Assembly (NCBI RefSeq): GCF_021390545.1
Contig: NZ_JAJUWR010000026.1
Span: forward strand, 1-64,000
Direction: 5' to 3'
Source of the DNA: Algoriphagus sp. AGSA1
GTDB taxonomy: Bacteria; Bacteroidota; Bacteroidia; Cytophagales; Cyclobacteriaceae
Length of the DNA stretch: 64,000 nucleotides
Shown piece after piece: positions 26,238-35,091 of this stretch. The first letter of the stretch is position 1. Each line of letters starts with the position of its first letter. The notes beneath the pieces are model-generated. The model did not search any database. It had not been told where the DNA came from and saw nothing but the letters and a program-made list of their open reading frames with translations. The position numbers and the translations under genes were made by a program.

Positions 26238-26440
26238 TGCTGAAAAACCGTTCGCATGAAAAATGGGCTAATCATTTAAATTAATAGCTATCGATCTATT
26301 ACTGGCGTTTTTCGGTACGCTCTAAGTAAAAACATTAGGTGTGATCAAATAAATTTAGCTAAGAAATTTACTTTGGCTATCAGTTGTTTTTTTTGCGGTT
26401 AATGATTTCAATTTGTTTATAGGTGTAATTTTATAGGGTT
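26238..26440 (+). promoter_or_regulatory. Upstream element B (paired with 22119-22241)
   Basis: The 75-base block 26238-26312 matches element A, and the box taattttatagggtt at 26427-26440 matches its second part. In this copy the block edges are loosely inverted (gaaaaaccg on the left, cgtttttcgg on the right), as in a hairpin or MITE. It sits in the 25986-26496 gap between divergent sugar-oxidising genes, which otherwise holds no gene. Confidence 0.5.
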
Positions 26441-26496
26441 TTTGCCTATTTTTTCAATAAATTGAGTTTCAATTACAACCCTAATAATCATAGACA

Positions 26497-27840
26497 ATGA
26501 GTATAGAATCATCGAGAAGAACTTTTCTGAAAAAAACGGCAGTTGCAGGTTCAGCGGCCATGGTTTTGCCGACATTCATACCAGCTTCCGCATTTGGTGC
26601 CAATGATCGGATCAATGCAGCGGTATTAGGCATCAACGGTAGAGGTAAAAACCATATTCAGAGCTTCATGGCTCAAAAAGATGTACAGGTAACCACGCTT
26701 TGTGACCCTGACATGGTACTGTTGAAGGAAGGGCAGAAGGCATTTAAAGACAAGTACAGCAAAGACGTGGCCTTAGAGCAAGATCTCCGCAAGGTGATGG
26801 ATGACAAAGATATAGACGTAATAAGTCTCGCCACTCCGAACCACTGGCATGCACTTGCTACTATTTGGGCTTGCCAGGCGGGCAAGGATGTGTATGTGGA
26901 GAAGCCAGGCTCTCATAATCTCTCTGAAGGGCGTAAGATGATCCAGGCAGCTGAAAAGTATGACAGGATCGTTCAGCATGGTGTTCAGCTACGTAGCTCC
27001 CCTGCGGTGCAGGAGGCTATAGAATTAATGCGAGATGGGTATATAGGCAGAGTCTATATGGCCCGTGGGCTGGTCTTTAGAATGCGTGGAGATATAGGGA
27101 TTAAGGGTGTTTCCCCGGAGCCGGAGGGTTTGGATTATGACCTTTGGACGGGGCCTGCTCCCAAAGTGCCATTTACCCGTGACCTTGTGCATTACAACTG
27201 GCACTGGCACTGGGACTATGGCAACGGTGATGTAGGTAATCAGGGGATTCACGAAACAGACCTTTGTATGTGGGGGCTCGATGTAGGATTCCCGACCAAA
27301 ATCACTTCCATGGGAGGGAAATACCTGTGGAATGACAGCAAGCAAGTGCCTGAAGTACTGACATCAATCTATAACTATCCTGAGGAGAATAAGATCATCC
27401 AGTTTGAAGTACGTCCATGGTACACCAATGCTGAGGATGGGGCGACAGTTGGAAATATTTTCTATGGGGACAAGGGGTATCTGGTGGTTGATGGATATGA
27501 TAAGTATAAGACCTTTCTGGGCAATGACCGTACGCCGGGCAAATCGGGAGATGATGGGGGAGAAGCCGCTTCAGGTATGGACAGAGGAGCTGGAGGAACC
27601 GACGGACATTTTGCCAATTTCATTGAGGCAGTCCGAAAGCATGATAAAACCTTGCTGAATGGCCCGGTAGAAACCGCCCATCTTTCTTCAGGTTTGGCCC
27701 ACTTAGGGAATATCGCTTACAGGCTGGGACGTGTGCTGGACTTTGACCCAGCATCAGAGAAATTTGTCAATGACCCGGAGGCAGATGCCATGCTGACCCG
27801 GGAATATAGAGCTGGTTTCGAGTTGCCTGATTTGGGATAA
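26497..27840 (+). CDS. Gfo/Idh/MocA-family oxidoreductase with Tat signal
   Basis: A 447-residue NAD(P)-dependent sugar or cyclitol oxidoreductase. The N-terminus SRRTFLKKTAVAGSAAMVLP is a textbook twin-arginine signal, so the folded enzyme with its cofactor is exported. The Rossmann strand AAVLGINGRGKNHIQSF lies near residue 46. The catalytic EKP motif is in DVYVEKPGSHN (near 130). A GNGDVGNQGIHETDLCMWGL block follows, as in the Tat-exported glycosidase-like subgroup (GH109-like). Substrate unknown. Its own terminator follows. Confidence 0.9.
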   Translation: MSIESSRRTFLKKTAVAGSAAMVLPTFIPASAFGANDRINAAVLGINGRGKNHIQSFMAQKDVQVTTLCDPDMVLLKEGQKAFKDKYSKDVALEQDLRKVMDDKDIDVISLATPNHWHALATIWACQAGKDVYVEKPGSHNLSEGRKMIQAAEKYDRIVQHGVQLRSSPAVQEAIELMRDGYIGRVYMARGLVFRMRGDIGIKGVSPEPEGLDYDLWTGPAPKVPFTRDLVHYNWHWHWDYGNGDVGNQGIHETDLCMWGLDVGFPTKITSMGGKYLWNDSKQVPEVLTSIYNYPEENKIIQFEVRPWYTNAEDGATVGNIFYGDKGYLVVDGYDKYKTFLGNDRTPGKSGDDGGEAASGMDRGAGGTDGHFANFIEAVRKHDKTLLNGPVETAHLSSGLAHLGNIAYRLGRVLDFDPASEKFVNDPEADAMLTREYRAGFELPDLG

Positions 27841-27862
27841 TACACGGCATACCCCATGTAAA

Positions 27863-27895
27863 AGCCTGTCGGAAATGATTCTGACAGGCTTTTTT
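27863..27895 (+). terminator. Rho-independent terminator of the Gfo/Idh/MocA gene
   Basis: Stem agcctgtc (27863-27870) / gacaggct (27883-27890) followed by five Ts. The convergent lacI-type gene ends at 27908 and may use the same hairpin. Confidence 0.85.
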
Positions 27896-27907
27896 GATGG
27901 TTTCAAG

Positions 27908-28954
27908 TTAAAATACCTCTTTTATTACTTCTTGCTCATCTAGAAGCTTTGGTTTTAGACATGAATCCCTGATCATTAGTTTGGTTTGTAATGATTTGAT
28001 CTCCATATTGATATCCGGGTTGTTGATTTTATTGAGCAGGTATATCGCCCCAAGCGCTCCCATTTCAAATGGCTGTTGGTTCACTGTGCTCAAGGTAGGA
28101 TGTATAAAGGAAGAAATAGGCTCATCCGCATAGCCGATCACTGATAGTTTTTCCGGGATTGGAATATCAAGTTTGCTCGCTACCTTATATATCTCAAAAG
28201 CCAGGTAATCACTGTAGGCAAATGCCCCATCCACCCGGAAATTTGTCAGACAAAACCTGATTTTTTCCACTAGATCCTTGTTGCCGCTTTCCAGAACCAG
28301 TTCCTCTTTCAATTCGATCTTATGCTTTCGAAGTGCCTCTTTATAGCCCATAAATCGGTTGAAAGTAGTGGATAGGTTTTCAGGGCCTTTCAGGTGAAGG
28401 ATATCCTTGCAGCCAATTTGGCACAGGTGATCCACCGCAGAAAAGGCACCGTTGAAATCGTCTGAGACTACATATGGGGTATCCAGTTCCTCTGTATATC
28501 TATCCACCAAAACCAGTGGAGTCCCACTGTCCATAACTTCCTGCAGATGCTCAAACTTGTCGTTCATTTTGGAGATGGTCGCAAGTATTCCATCTACCCG
28601 GGCATCTAAAAGTGTTTGGGTGGACTTGATTTCCTGCGTTTGCTTTTCATTGGAAGTGCAGATCAGCAGCTGGTATCCTGCCTGTGAAGTGACACTTTCT
28701 ATTCCCGCAAGCAAGCAGCTGTAAAAATGATGGGTAAATTCGGGAATGATCAAACCTATGGTGTGGGTACGGTTATCCAAGAGACTTTTTGCAATGGGGT
28801 TGGGTCTGTATCCCAGCTTTTTGGCCAGGGAAATAATCTCAAGCCTTTTTTTCTCACTGACTTTACCACCTCCGTTCAACGCCCGCGATACGGTGGAGGG
28901 CGTCACATCGAGTGCATTGGCAATATCAATGATGCTGGTTCTTTTCTTTTTCAT
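27908..28954 (-). CDS. LacI-family transcriptional regulator
   Basis: A 348-residue repressor-type regulator. The DNA-binding helix-turn-helix is at 5-50 (IIDIANALDVTPSTVSRALN) with hinge LGYRPNPIAKSL, followed by a periplasmic-binding-protein-like sugar domain (HTIGLIIPEFTHHFYS, then VDGAFAYSDYLAFEIY and STVNQQPFEMGALG). It is divergent from the aldose dehydrogenase-GH95 gene series, and a perfect CG-centred palindrome lies between them, so it probably controls that series. The effector could be L-fucose, L-galactose or a derived oligosaccharide. Confidence 0.92.
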   Translation of the reverse strand: MKKKRTSIIDIANALDVTPSTVSRALNGGGKVSEKKRLEIISLAKKLGYRPNPIAKSLLDNRTHTIGLIIPEFTHHFYSCLLAGIESVTSQAGYQLLICTSNEKQTQEIKSTQTLLDARVDGILATISKMNDKFEHLQEVMDSGTPLVLVDRYTEELDTPYVVSDDFNGAFSAVDHLCQIGCKDILHLKGPENLSTTFNRFMGYKEALRKHKIELKEELVLESGNKDLVEKIRFCLTNFRVDGAFAYSDYLAFEIYKVASKLDIPIPEKLSVIGYADEPISSFIHPTLSTVNQQPFEMGALGAIYLLNKINNPDINMEIKSLQTKLMIRDSCLKPKLLDEQEVIKEVF

Positions 28955-29039
28955 TCATTTTAGGGGGCTTGTCAGGACTAATTTAGTATAAATGCATGAA
29001 ATGCCCATGAGAATGGCTCCTCACACAGGGGAATGATCA

Positions 29040-29210
29040 TTTCGGGGCATTCCATCCCGTTTCCTTCGTCACGGGACAGGTTATGACCTATAAAAATCAA
29101 TTATAAACACATGAAATCGAGCATGACTAAAAAGTCACACACTGGCATGATTATAATCGCTGCGAGATTCCATGTGACCTATAAAAATCAAAAACAAACA
29201 CATGAAAGCC
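29040..29210 (+). repeat. MKSS-type intergenic repeat (copy 2)
   Basis: Two half-units, ending 'gacctataaaaatcaattataaacacatgaaa' (29087-29117) and 'gacctataaaaatcaaaaac..acatgaaa' (29179-29208), flank the hairpin tgact-aaaa-agtca (about 29123-29136). The ATG at 29111 opens a frame MKSSMTKKSHTGMIIIAARF that matches copy 1 (7408-7565, minus strand). The hairpin arms differ from copy 1 at matching positions on both sides, so pairing is kept. Upstream of a coding gene in both cases. Confidence 0.6.
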
Positions 29211-29242
29211 TCCGGATTTTTAGACCTGAGATTGAATTGACA

Positions 29243-29258
29243 GGTCAAACGTTTGACC
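29243..29258. promoter_or_regulatory. Candidate LacI-type operator
   Basis: ggtcaaacgtttgacc is a perfect 16-bp palindrome with a central CG, the usual form of LacI-family operators. It lies between the divergent lacI-type gene (start 28954) and the aldose dehydrogenase (start 29363), about 105 bases before the latter. Confidence 0.65.
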
Positions 29259-29362
29259 AATATACTTTTACCCAGATTTATGATATTGGTTGATTGTTTT
29301 GAATAAGTCGGGTTTTGCCGCACAAAATCCCGAAACAACAATTGCTCGAAGTAAAATCAAAT

Positions 29363-30409
29363 ATGGAACTAGGACAAACCGGCATATATACGCCTTCAAT
29401 GATTATAGGCACAAGTAGTCTGGGAAATCTTTACGATGCTACTCCTTATGAGCAAAAACTGGAATTGGTGATGGCTTCCTTGGATTTCTTTCCCGATGGG
29501 ATAGTCTTCGATTCTGCCGGGAAATATGGCGCCGGTTTAGCTTTGGAGACATTAGGACAGGCATTGTACGATTTGCAGGTGCCAAAGGACAACGTACTGA
29601 TCAGCAACAAACTGGGATGGAGACGTACGCCTTTGACAGGGACGGAGCCTACTTTTGAAAGGGATGTTTGGAAGGAACTTGCCTATGATGCTGTTCAGGA
29701 GATCAGTTATCAGGGAATTCTGAATTGTTTTGAGGAGGGAAATGAATTGCTCAAAGGGTTTGATGCACAGTTGGTTTCCATCCATGACCCTGATGAGTAT
29801 CTCAATCAGTCGGACTCTCCAAAGGATTATGAGAAGAGATTTGCGGATATTCTGGAAGGATATGCGGCATTGGAGGAACTGAAGAAAGCTGGAAAGGTGA
29901 AAGCAATAGGTGTTGGATCGAAAGATTGGAAGGTGATTCAAAAGATTTATCGGCATTTTCCACTCGACTGGGTAATGATAGCCAACAGCATGACTGTTTA
30001 CGATCATCCTATGGAGTTATTTGGATTTATGAGATTACTGGAAAAGGAAGGCGTGGGAATAATTAATTCAGCAGTTTTCCATTCAGGATTCTTGGTGGGT
30101 GGGGATTATTTTGATTATAGGAAAATGAATGAAACTGATCCGGAAAATCGAAAAAAATATAAATGGAGAGAGCAATTCTTTAGCCTTTGCAAATCCTGCG
30201 AAGTCGATCCAGCACATGCCTGTATCCAATTTGCGCTTCAACTGCCAGGAGTAAATTCCTTGGCACTCAACTCTACTTCGATTAAGAGAATCCAGGCTAA
30301 TGCAGAGTTTTGCGAAAGCCCCATTCGGGATTCATTTTGGGATGCCTGTAAGGAACTAGGCTTGATCGCTGACTATTTATCAGAATTTAAATTGAATAAA
30401 GCAGAATGA
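29363..30409 (+). CDS. Aldo/keto reductase, D-threo-aldose 1-dehydrogenase (L-fucose dehydrogenase) type
   Basis: A 348-residue TIM-barrel aldo/keto reductase. The subgroup that starts MELGQTGIYTPSMIIGTSSL and is longer than 300 residues oxidises L-fucose or L-galactose to the lactone. The catalytic tyrosine is probably in DSAGKYGAG (near residue 54) and a lysine in LISNKLGW (near 86). ATG 29363 is chosen since the family similarity begins there; the open frame extends 16 codons upstream. It overlaps the next gene by four bases (ATGA). Adjacent GH95 supports an L-fucose/L-galactose role. Confidence 0.85.
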   Translation: MELGQTGIYTPSMIIGTSSLGNLYDATPYEQKLELVMASLDFFPDGIVFDSAGKYGAGLALETLGQALYDLQVPKDNVLISNKLGWRRTPLTGTEPTFERDVWKELAYDAVQEISYQGILNCFEEGNELLKGFDAQLVSIHDPDEYLNQSDSPKDYEKRFADILEGYAALEELKKAGKVKAIGVGSKDWKVIQKIYRHFPLDWVMIANSMTVYDHPMELFGFMRLLEKEGVGIINSAVFHSGFLVGGDYFDYRKMNETDPENRKKYKWREQFFSLCKSCEVDPAHACIQFALQLPGVNSLALNSTSIKRIQANAEFCESPIRDSFWDACKELGLIADYLSEFKLNKAE

Positions 30410-31416
30410 AGATTTTAAGCTGTACCTCGCCGGGTGAATTTGACTATTTGGACGCGGAAAAGCCTCAGCTTTCCGAGGGACGAGCTCTTGTGAAGATTAA
30501 AAGAATCGGTATCTGTGGTACTGACCTACACGCTTTTGAAGGAACGCAACCCTTTTTCTCCTATCCAAGAATCCTAGGGCATGAGCTGGTTGGGGAAGTG
30601 ATGGAAATCGAAGAAAATGAAGAAATATCCGAGGGTGACATGGTGACCGTGATACCATATTTCAGCTGTGGAATCTGTGTGGCCTGTAGAAATGGTAAAC
30701 CCAATTGCTGCCAAAAAATCAGTGTTTTTGGGGTTCATGAGGACGGGGGCATGAGAGAGTTTGTCTCCTTGCCGGTTTCTTCTTTGGTGAAAAAAGATGG
30801 GCTGGGATTGGATCAACTTGCATTGGCTGAGCCATTTGCCATAGGTGCCCATGGAGTTCGCAGGGGGGGAGTGATGCCGGGACAGTTTGTGCTGGTGATC
30901 GGGGCGGGTCCGATAGGATTGGGTATAATGGAGTTTGCACGGATCGCCGGAGCCAAGGTGATCGCGATGGATGTCAATGAAAAGAGACTGGAGTTTTGTA
31001 GGGATGTCTGGAAAGTACCGCATGTAGTGAAAGCTGGAGCAAGTGCTCATGAAGTAATTCAGGAAATCACAAACGGTGACTTTTGTGATGTTGTAATTGA
31101 TGCCACGGGCAACTTGACTGCCATAAATCAAGGATTTCAATACATAGCCCACGGAGGTAACTATGTCTTGGTAGGCTTGCAAAAAGGAGAAATTGCCTTC
31201 TCTCATCCTGAATTTCACAAGCGTGAAGCGACTTTGATGAGTAGCAGAAATGCCACCAGAGAAGACTTTGATCAGGTGTTGGAAGCTATGGCTTCAGGAC
31301 AATTGTCAGTGGAAAGCTACATCACTCATCGGGTGAGGTTTGATCGGGTAAAAGATGATTTTCAGTCTTGGCTAGATCCTGAAACCGGGGTGATCAAGGC
31401 TTTGGTGGAAGTGTGA
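30406..31416 (+). CDS. Zinc-dependent alcohol dehydrogenase family protein
   Basis: A 336-residue medium-chain dehydrogenase. The catalytic zinc ligands are the cysteine of RIGICGTDLHAFEG (near 39) and the GHE of ILGHELVGEV. Of the four structural-zinc cysteines, CGICVACRNGKPNCC supplies the set. The NAD fold VLVIGAGPIGLGIMEFA follows near residue 165. Related enzymes oxidise polyols or sugar acids (sorbitol dehydrogenase, galactonate/fuconate-type). It is translationally coupled to the aldose dehydrogenase, so it likely acts on a later intermediate of the same sugar. Confidence 0.87.
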   Translation: MKILSCTSPGEFDYLDAEKPQLSEGRALVKIKRIGICGTDLHAFEGTQPFFSYPRILGHELVGEVMEIEENEEISEGDMVTVIPYFSCGICVACRNGKPNCCQKISVFGVHEDGGMREFVSLPVSSLVKKDGLGLDQLALAEPFAIGAHGVRRGGVMPGQFVLVIGAGPIGLGIMEFARIAGAKVIAMDVNEKRLEFCRDVWKVPHVVKAGASAHEVIQEITNGDFCDVVIDATGNLTAINQGFQYIAHGGNYVLVGLQKGEIAFSHPEFHKREATLMSSRNATREDFDQVLEAMASGQLSVESYITHRVRFDRVKDDFQSWLDPETGVIKALVEV

Positions 31417-31532
31417 GGGAGACGGATGAAGCCGAAATGGGGGGACTCAAAGCCTGTGTTGCTGTTTTCTCCTTACAGATAGAAAAGTGGATTTATTTAA
31501 AAATAGAATTGAAAAATAGTAACAAACCCAAA

Positions 31533-34016
31533 ATGCCTAGTAATAAATATTATTTAAGAAGATTATTTGTATTGCTCTTTCTAGCTTTTTCCTTTCAGGT
31601 GAAAGCCCAGGAAAGCTCACCCTTGACACTTTGGTATAAGCAGCCAGCTGCCGATGTGTGGACTGATGCTTTGCCGATCGGCAATGGTAAACTGGGTGCC
31701 ATGGTCTATGGGAATGTGGAAAATGAGCTTATCCAGCTCAATGAGCATACCGTTTGGTCGGGCGGCCCAAACAGAAATGATAACCCGGACGCCTTGGCAG
31801 CTTTGCCGGAGATCCGCCGCTTGATTTTCGAAGGAAAGCAAAAAGAGGCTGAGGAGCTGGCCGCGAAAACCATCCAGAGCAAGAAATCTCATGGACAAAA
31901 GTTCCAGCCCGTGGGAGATCTGAATATTGCTTTTGAAGGGCACAGTATATTTACCGATTATCGTAGGGAATTGGACTTAGCAAAGGCGATTTCCAAAGTA
32001 AGCTATACCGTAGATGGAGTGACTTATACCCGCGAAGCCATCGCATCCTTTGCGGACAATGTAATCGCTGTTCATTTTACCGCCAGCAAGCCTGGTATGA
32101 TCTCTTTCACGGCATCCATGTCCACTCCACAGCCAAATGCGATTATCGAACAAAGACCAGAGAATGAACTGACTATCTCCGGCATTACCACGGATCATGA
32201 AGGGGTAAAAGGCCAGGTAAAATTCAAAAGCCTCACCAAGATCAATAACAAGGGGGGGGTACTCACTTCTTCGGACAATTCACTTATTGTCAAGGACGCT
32301 GACGAAGCCACTGTTTATGTTTCCATTGCGACTAATTTCAACAACTACCTCGATCTATCTGGAGATGAAAATGCCAGGGCTGAGGCAAATATGGACGAAG
32401 CTTCCACCAAATCTTTTGAAGACCTGCTAAAGGCAAACCTGATAGAATATCAAAAGTACTTCAATAGGGTGACCCTGGACTTGGGTGAGACAGAAGCCTC
32501 TAAGCTACCGACAGACGAACGATTAAAAAGCTTTAGAACAGAAAATGATCCTCAGTTGGTCACGCTTTATTATCAGTACGGAAGGTATTTATTGATCTCT
32601 TCTTCACAGCCGGGAGGTCAGCCAGCTAATCTTCAGGGCATATGGAACAAGGAAATGTCCCCGCCATGGGACAGTAAATACACGATCAACATCAATGCGC
32701 AGATGAACTACTGGCCAGCAGAGAAAACCAATCTGGCCGAGCTACATGAACCATTCCTCAAAATGGTCACCGAAATGGCTGAGGCTGGGGAAGAAACAGC
32801 TCGAGTCATGTATGGGGCACGCGGTTGGATGGCACATCACAACACGGATATCTGGAGAATCACCGGGCCGGTAGATGCCATATTCTGGGGAATCTGGAGC
32901 GGGGGCGGAGCCTGGACAAGTCAGCATCTATGGGAGCACTTCCAATATAGTGGAGATATGGAGTACCTGAAATCTATCTATCCCATACTCAAAGGCGCGG
33001 CGATGTTCTATGTGGATTTCTTGGTGGAGCATCCGGATAAGCCTTGGCTGGTAGTCAATCCTGGAACATCACCCGAAAATGCCCCTGCGGCACACGAAGG
33101 TTCTTCTTTGGATGCAGGTACTACCATGGACAATCAATTGGTTTTTGATGCATTCAGTGCCGTTATCCAGGCTTCGGAGATGCTCGGAAATGATCAGTCT
33201 TTTGCGGATTCGCTAAGAGCCATGAGGGATCAATTGCCTCCAATGCAAATCGGGAAACATGGACAACTTCAGGAATGGCTGGATGATATTGACGATCCAA
33301 ATGATCATCACCGTCATATTTCCCATTTGTACGGACTTTTTCCATCCAATCAGATTTCCCCGCTTCGTACTCCTGAATTGTATTCTGCTTCCAAAAACAC
33401 CTTGATCCAGCGTGGAGATGTATCCACCGGCTGGAGCATGGGCTGGAAAGTCAATTGGTGGGCAAGGATGCTGGATGGCAATCATGCTTATAAACTGATC
33501 CAAAACCAGCTTTCTCCTGTAGGTTCCAATCGAGGAGGTGGAGGATCTTACAACAACCTGTTTGATGCGCATCCACCTTTCCAGATTGATGGGAATTTCG
33601 GCTGTACTTCAGGGATTACCGAGATGCTGGTGCAAAGTGCCAATGGAGAGATTCATCTATTACCGGCTTTACCAGATGTTTGGCAAGACGGCAGTATAAC
33701 AGGAATTAGGGCTAAAGGAGGTTTTGAGGTGGTGGAACTGAAGTGGGAAGGCGGAAAAATCGAAAAAGTCGTGATCAAATCGGCCATAGGAGGCAATTTG
33801 AGAGTAAGAGTGCCTAACTCGCTGGGGCTGCCAAACGGTGATAAACCAATGAATGCGAAAGGTGAAAACCCAAACCCTTTCTATCAGGTGCCAGTCACTG
33901 CCGATCCAATTGTGTCCCCAGAGGCTGATATTATTCCTGTGGATCTTAGCGATATGAAGCTGTATGATATCAAGACCGTGGCAGGAGAGGTGGTTACCTT
34001 GGTGGCAGGGGAATGA
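31533..34016 (+). CDS. GH95 alpha-L-fucosidase / alpha-L-galactosidase
   Basis: An 827-residue inverting glycosidase with a Sec signal peptide, starting at ATG 31533 (MPSNKYYLRRLFVLLFLAFS); the frame is open 40 codons further but encodes no signal peptide there. The N-terminal domain begins LWYKQPAADVWTDALPIGNG. The conserved catalytic Asn pair is in INAQMNYWPAE (about 385), the acid candidate in PGTSPENAP (about 513) and the Asp in IDGNFG (about 685). GH95 removes alpha-1,2-fucose or alpha-L-galactose from glycans such as xyloglucan or complex xylan. It follows the sugar dehydrogenases. Confidence 0.93.
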   Translation: MPSNKYYLRRLFVLLFLAFSFQVKAQESSPLTLWYKQPAADVWTDALPIGNGKLGAMVYGNVENELIQLNEHTVWSGGPNRNDNPDALAALPEIRRLIFEGKQKEAEELAAKTIQSKKSHGQKFQPVGDLNIAFEGHSIFTDYRRELDLAKAISKVSYTVDGVTYTREAIASFADNVIAVHFTASKPGMISFTASMSTPQPNAIIEQRPENELTISGITTDHEGVKGQVKFKSLTKINNKGGVLTSSDNSLIVKDADEATVYVSIATNFNNYLDLSGDENARAEANMDEASTKSFEDLLKANLIEYQKYFNRVTLDLGETEASKLPTDERLKSFRTENDPQLVTLYYQYGRYLLISSSQPGGQPANLQGIWNKEMSPPWDSKYTININAQMNYWPAEKTNLAELHEPFLKMVTEMAEAGEETARVMYGARGWMAHHNTDIWRITGPVDAIFWGIWSGGGAWTSQHLWEHFQYSGDMEYLKSIYPILKGAAMFYVDFLVEHPDKPWLVVNPGTSPENAPAAHEGSSLDAGTTMDNQLVFDAFSAVIQASEMLGNDQSFADSLRAMRDQLPPMQIGKHGQLQEWLDDIDDPNDHHRHISHLYGLFPSNQISPLRTPELYSASKNTLIQRGDVSTGWSMGWKVNWWARMLDGNHAYKLIQNQLSPVGSNRGGGGSYNNLFDAHPPFQIDGNFGCTSGITEMLVQSANGEIHLLPALPDVWQDGSITGIRAKGGFEVVELKWEGGKIEKVVIKSAIGGNLRVRVPNSLGLPNGDKPMNAKGENPNPFYQVPVTADPIVSPEADIIPVDLSDMKLYDIKTVAGEVVTLVAGE

Positions 34017-34101
34017 GTTCTGGTAAAAACATGTCCTTACTATGCGTAATAGAATACAAGTATGAAATGAGTAAGCAGAAAACAAATAATACTGGTCAAT
34101 A

Positions 34102-35070
34102 ATGGGATTCAAGAAAGCTTTTTATTCATCAAGGCTTTGTGTAAGGCGGTTTTCTTCGTTGATCGCTTTTGGTTTGTGTCTAATTATGAACGGGAGTCTT
34201 TCTGCCCAGAGTAAGGCTGAGCATGCAGTCTTGATCGTGGATGGATTCAGCAATCATGACTGGAAACAAACTACTGAGGTGATCCGATGGATATTGGAAA
34301 GTAGTGGGAAGTTTAAGGTTGATGTGACTACGGTTCCATTGGATAGTATGCAAAAGCAGGAATGGAATCCTGATTTCCAATCCTATGCTGTAGTCATTCA
34401 AAACACAAACAATATCCATAATTTAAAGCTAACCTGGCCTGAACCTGCTCAGAAGAGTCTGGAAGACTACGTGAGGCAAGGCGGAGGTTTGTATATTCTT
34501 CATTCTGCCAACAACGCCTTTCCCCACTGGAAGGAATACGATAAGATGATCGGGCTGGGCTGGCGTTCAGCGGATTCAGGGATTGCTCTGGAAGTAAACG
34601 AGCAAAAACAACTGGTCAGACACCTTAGAGGTGAGGGAAAAGGGACGAGCCATGGAGATCGGTTTGACGCGCTCATACAGATACTGAATCCTCACCCCAT
34701 TAATGAGGGGTATCCAGCATCCTGGAAAACCGTGAACACGGAGGTTTACAGCTACCCCCGGGGCACCGGCCAAAATCTGGAAGTATTGTCTTATGCTTAT
34801 GACAGTACAGATACCAAAAAAATGTGGCCTGTAGAGTGGGTGGTAAAGTATGGAAAAGGAAACGTCTATAATTCCAGTATGGGACATCTTTGGAAAGGGG
34901 AAACCTACCCTCCAGCTTATAGATGTGCGGGATTTCAGACTACTGTGATCCGGGCTGCAGAATGGTTGGCCAGCGGAAAGGTGACCTATCCTGTGCCGGA
35001 TGACTTTCCTAACAATGAAAATTATAGTCTCCGTCCAAATGAAATGTTGGGTATAATTGAAAATGAGTAG
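34102..35070 (+). CDS. ThuA-domain protein, exported
   Basis: A 322-residue protein with a signal peptide (cleavage after LSAQ, near residue 36) and a ThuA-like class-I-glutamine-amidotransferase fold (HAVLIVDGFSNHDWKQTTEV near 41; QGGGLYILHSANNAFPHW near 128; MGHLWKGETYPP near 260). ThuA domains are frequent in Bacteroidota sugar loci; their exact role is unknown, although some act on 3-keto sugars. It lies 85 bases after GH95 on the same strand. Confidence 0.85.
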   Translation: MGFKKAFYSSRLCVRRFSSLIAFGLCLIMNGSLSAQSKAEHAVLIVDGFSNHDWKQTTEVIRWILESSGKFKVDVTTVPLDSMQKQEWNPDFQSYAVVIQNTNNIHNLKLTWPEPAQKSLEDYVRQGGGLYILHSANNAFPHWKEYDKMIGLGWRSADSGIALEVNEQKQLVRHLRGEGKGTSHGDRFDALIQILNPHPINEGYPASWKTVNTEVYSYPRGTGQNLEVLSYAYDSTDTKKMWPVEWVVKYGKGNVYNSSMGHLWKGETYPPAYRCAGFQTTVIRAAEWLASGKVTYPVPDDFPNNENYSLRPNEMLGIIENE

Positions 35071-35091
35071 ATAAACTTTAAATCCTCTAGT

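Noticed and set aside
29111..29293. A 60-codon frame beginning MKSSMTKKSHTGMII as an ordinary gene
   Set aside because: Its start lies in an intergenic repeat and its end runs through the LacI operator candidate; only the first 15 codons are shared with the other copy, so it is listed as a repeat.
31413..31532. N-terminal extension of the GH95 protein overlapping the alcohol dehydrogenase stop
   Set aside because: The signal peptide begins at the ATG at 31533; the upstream 40 codons would place it internally.
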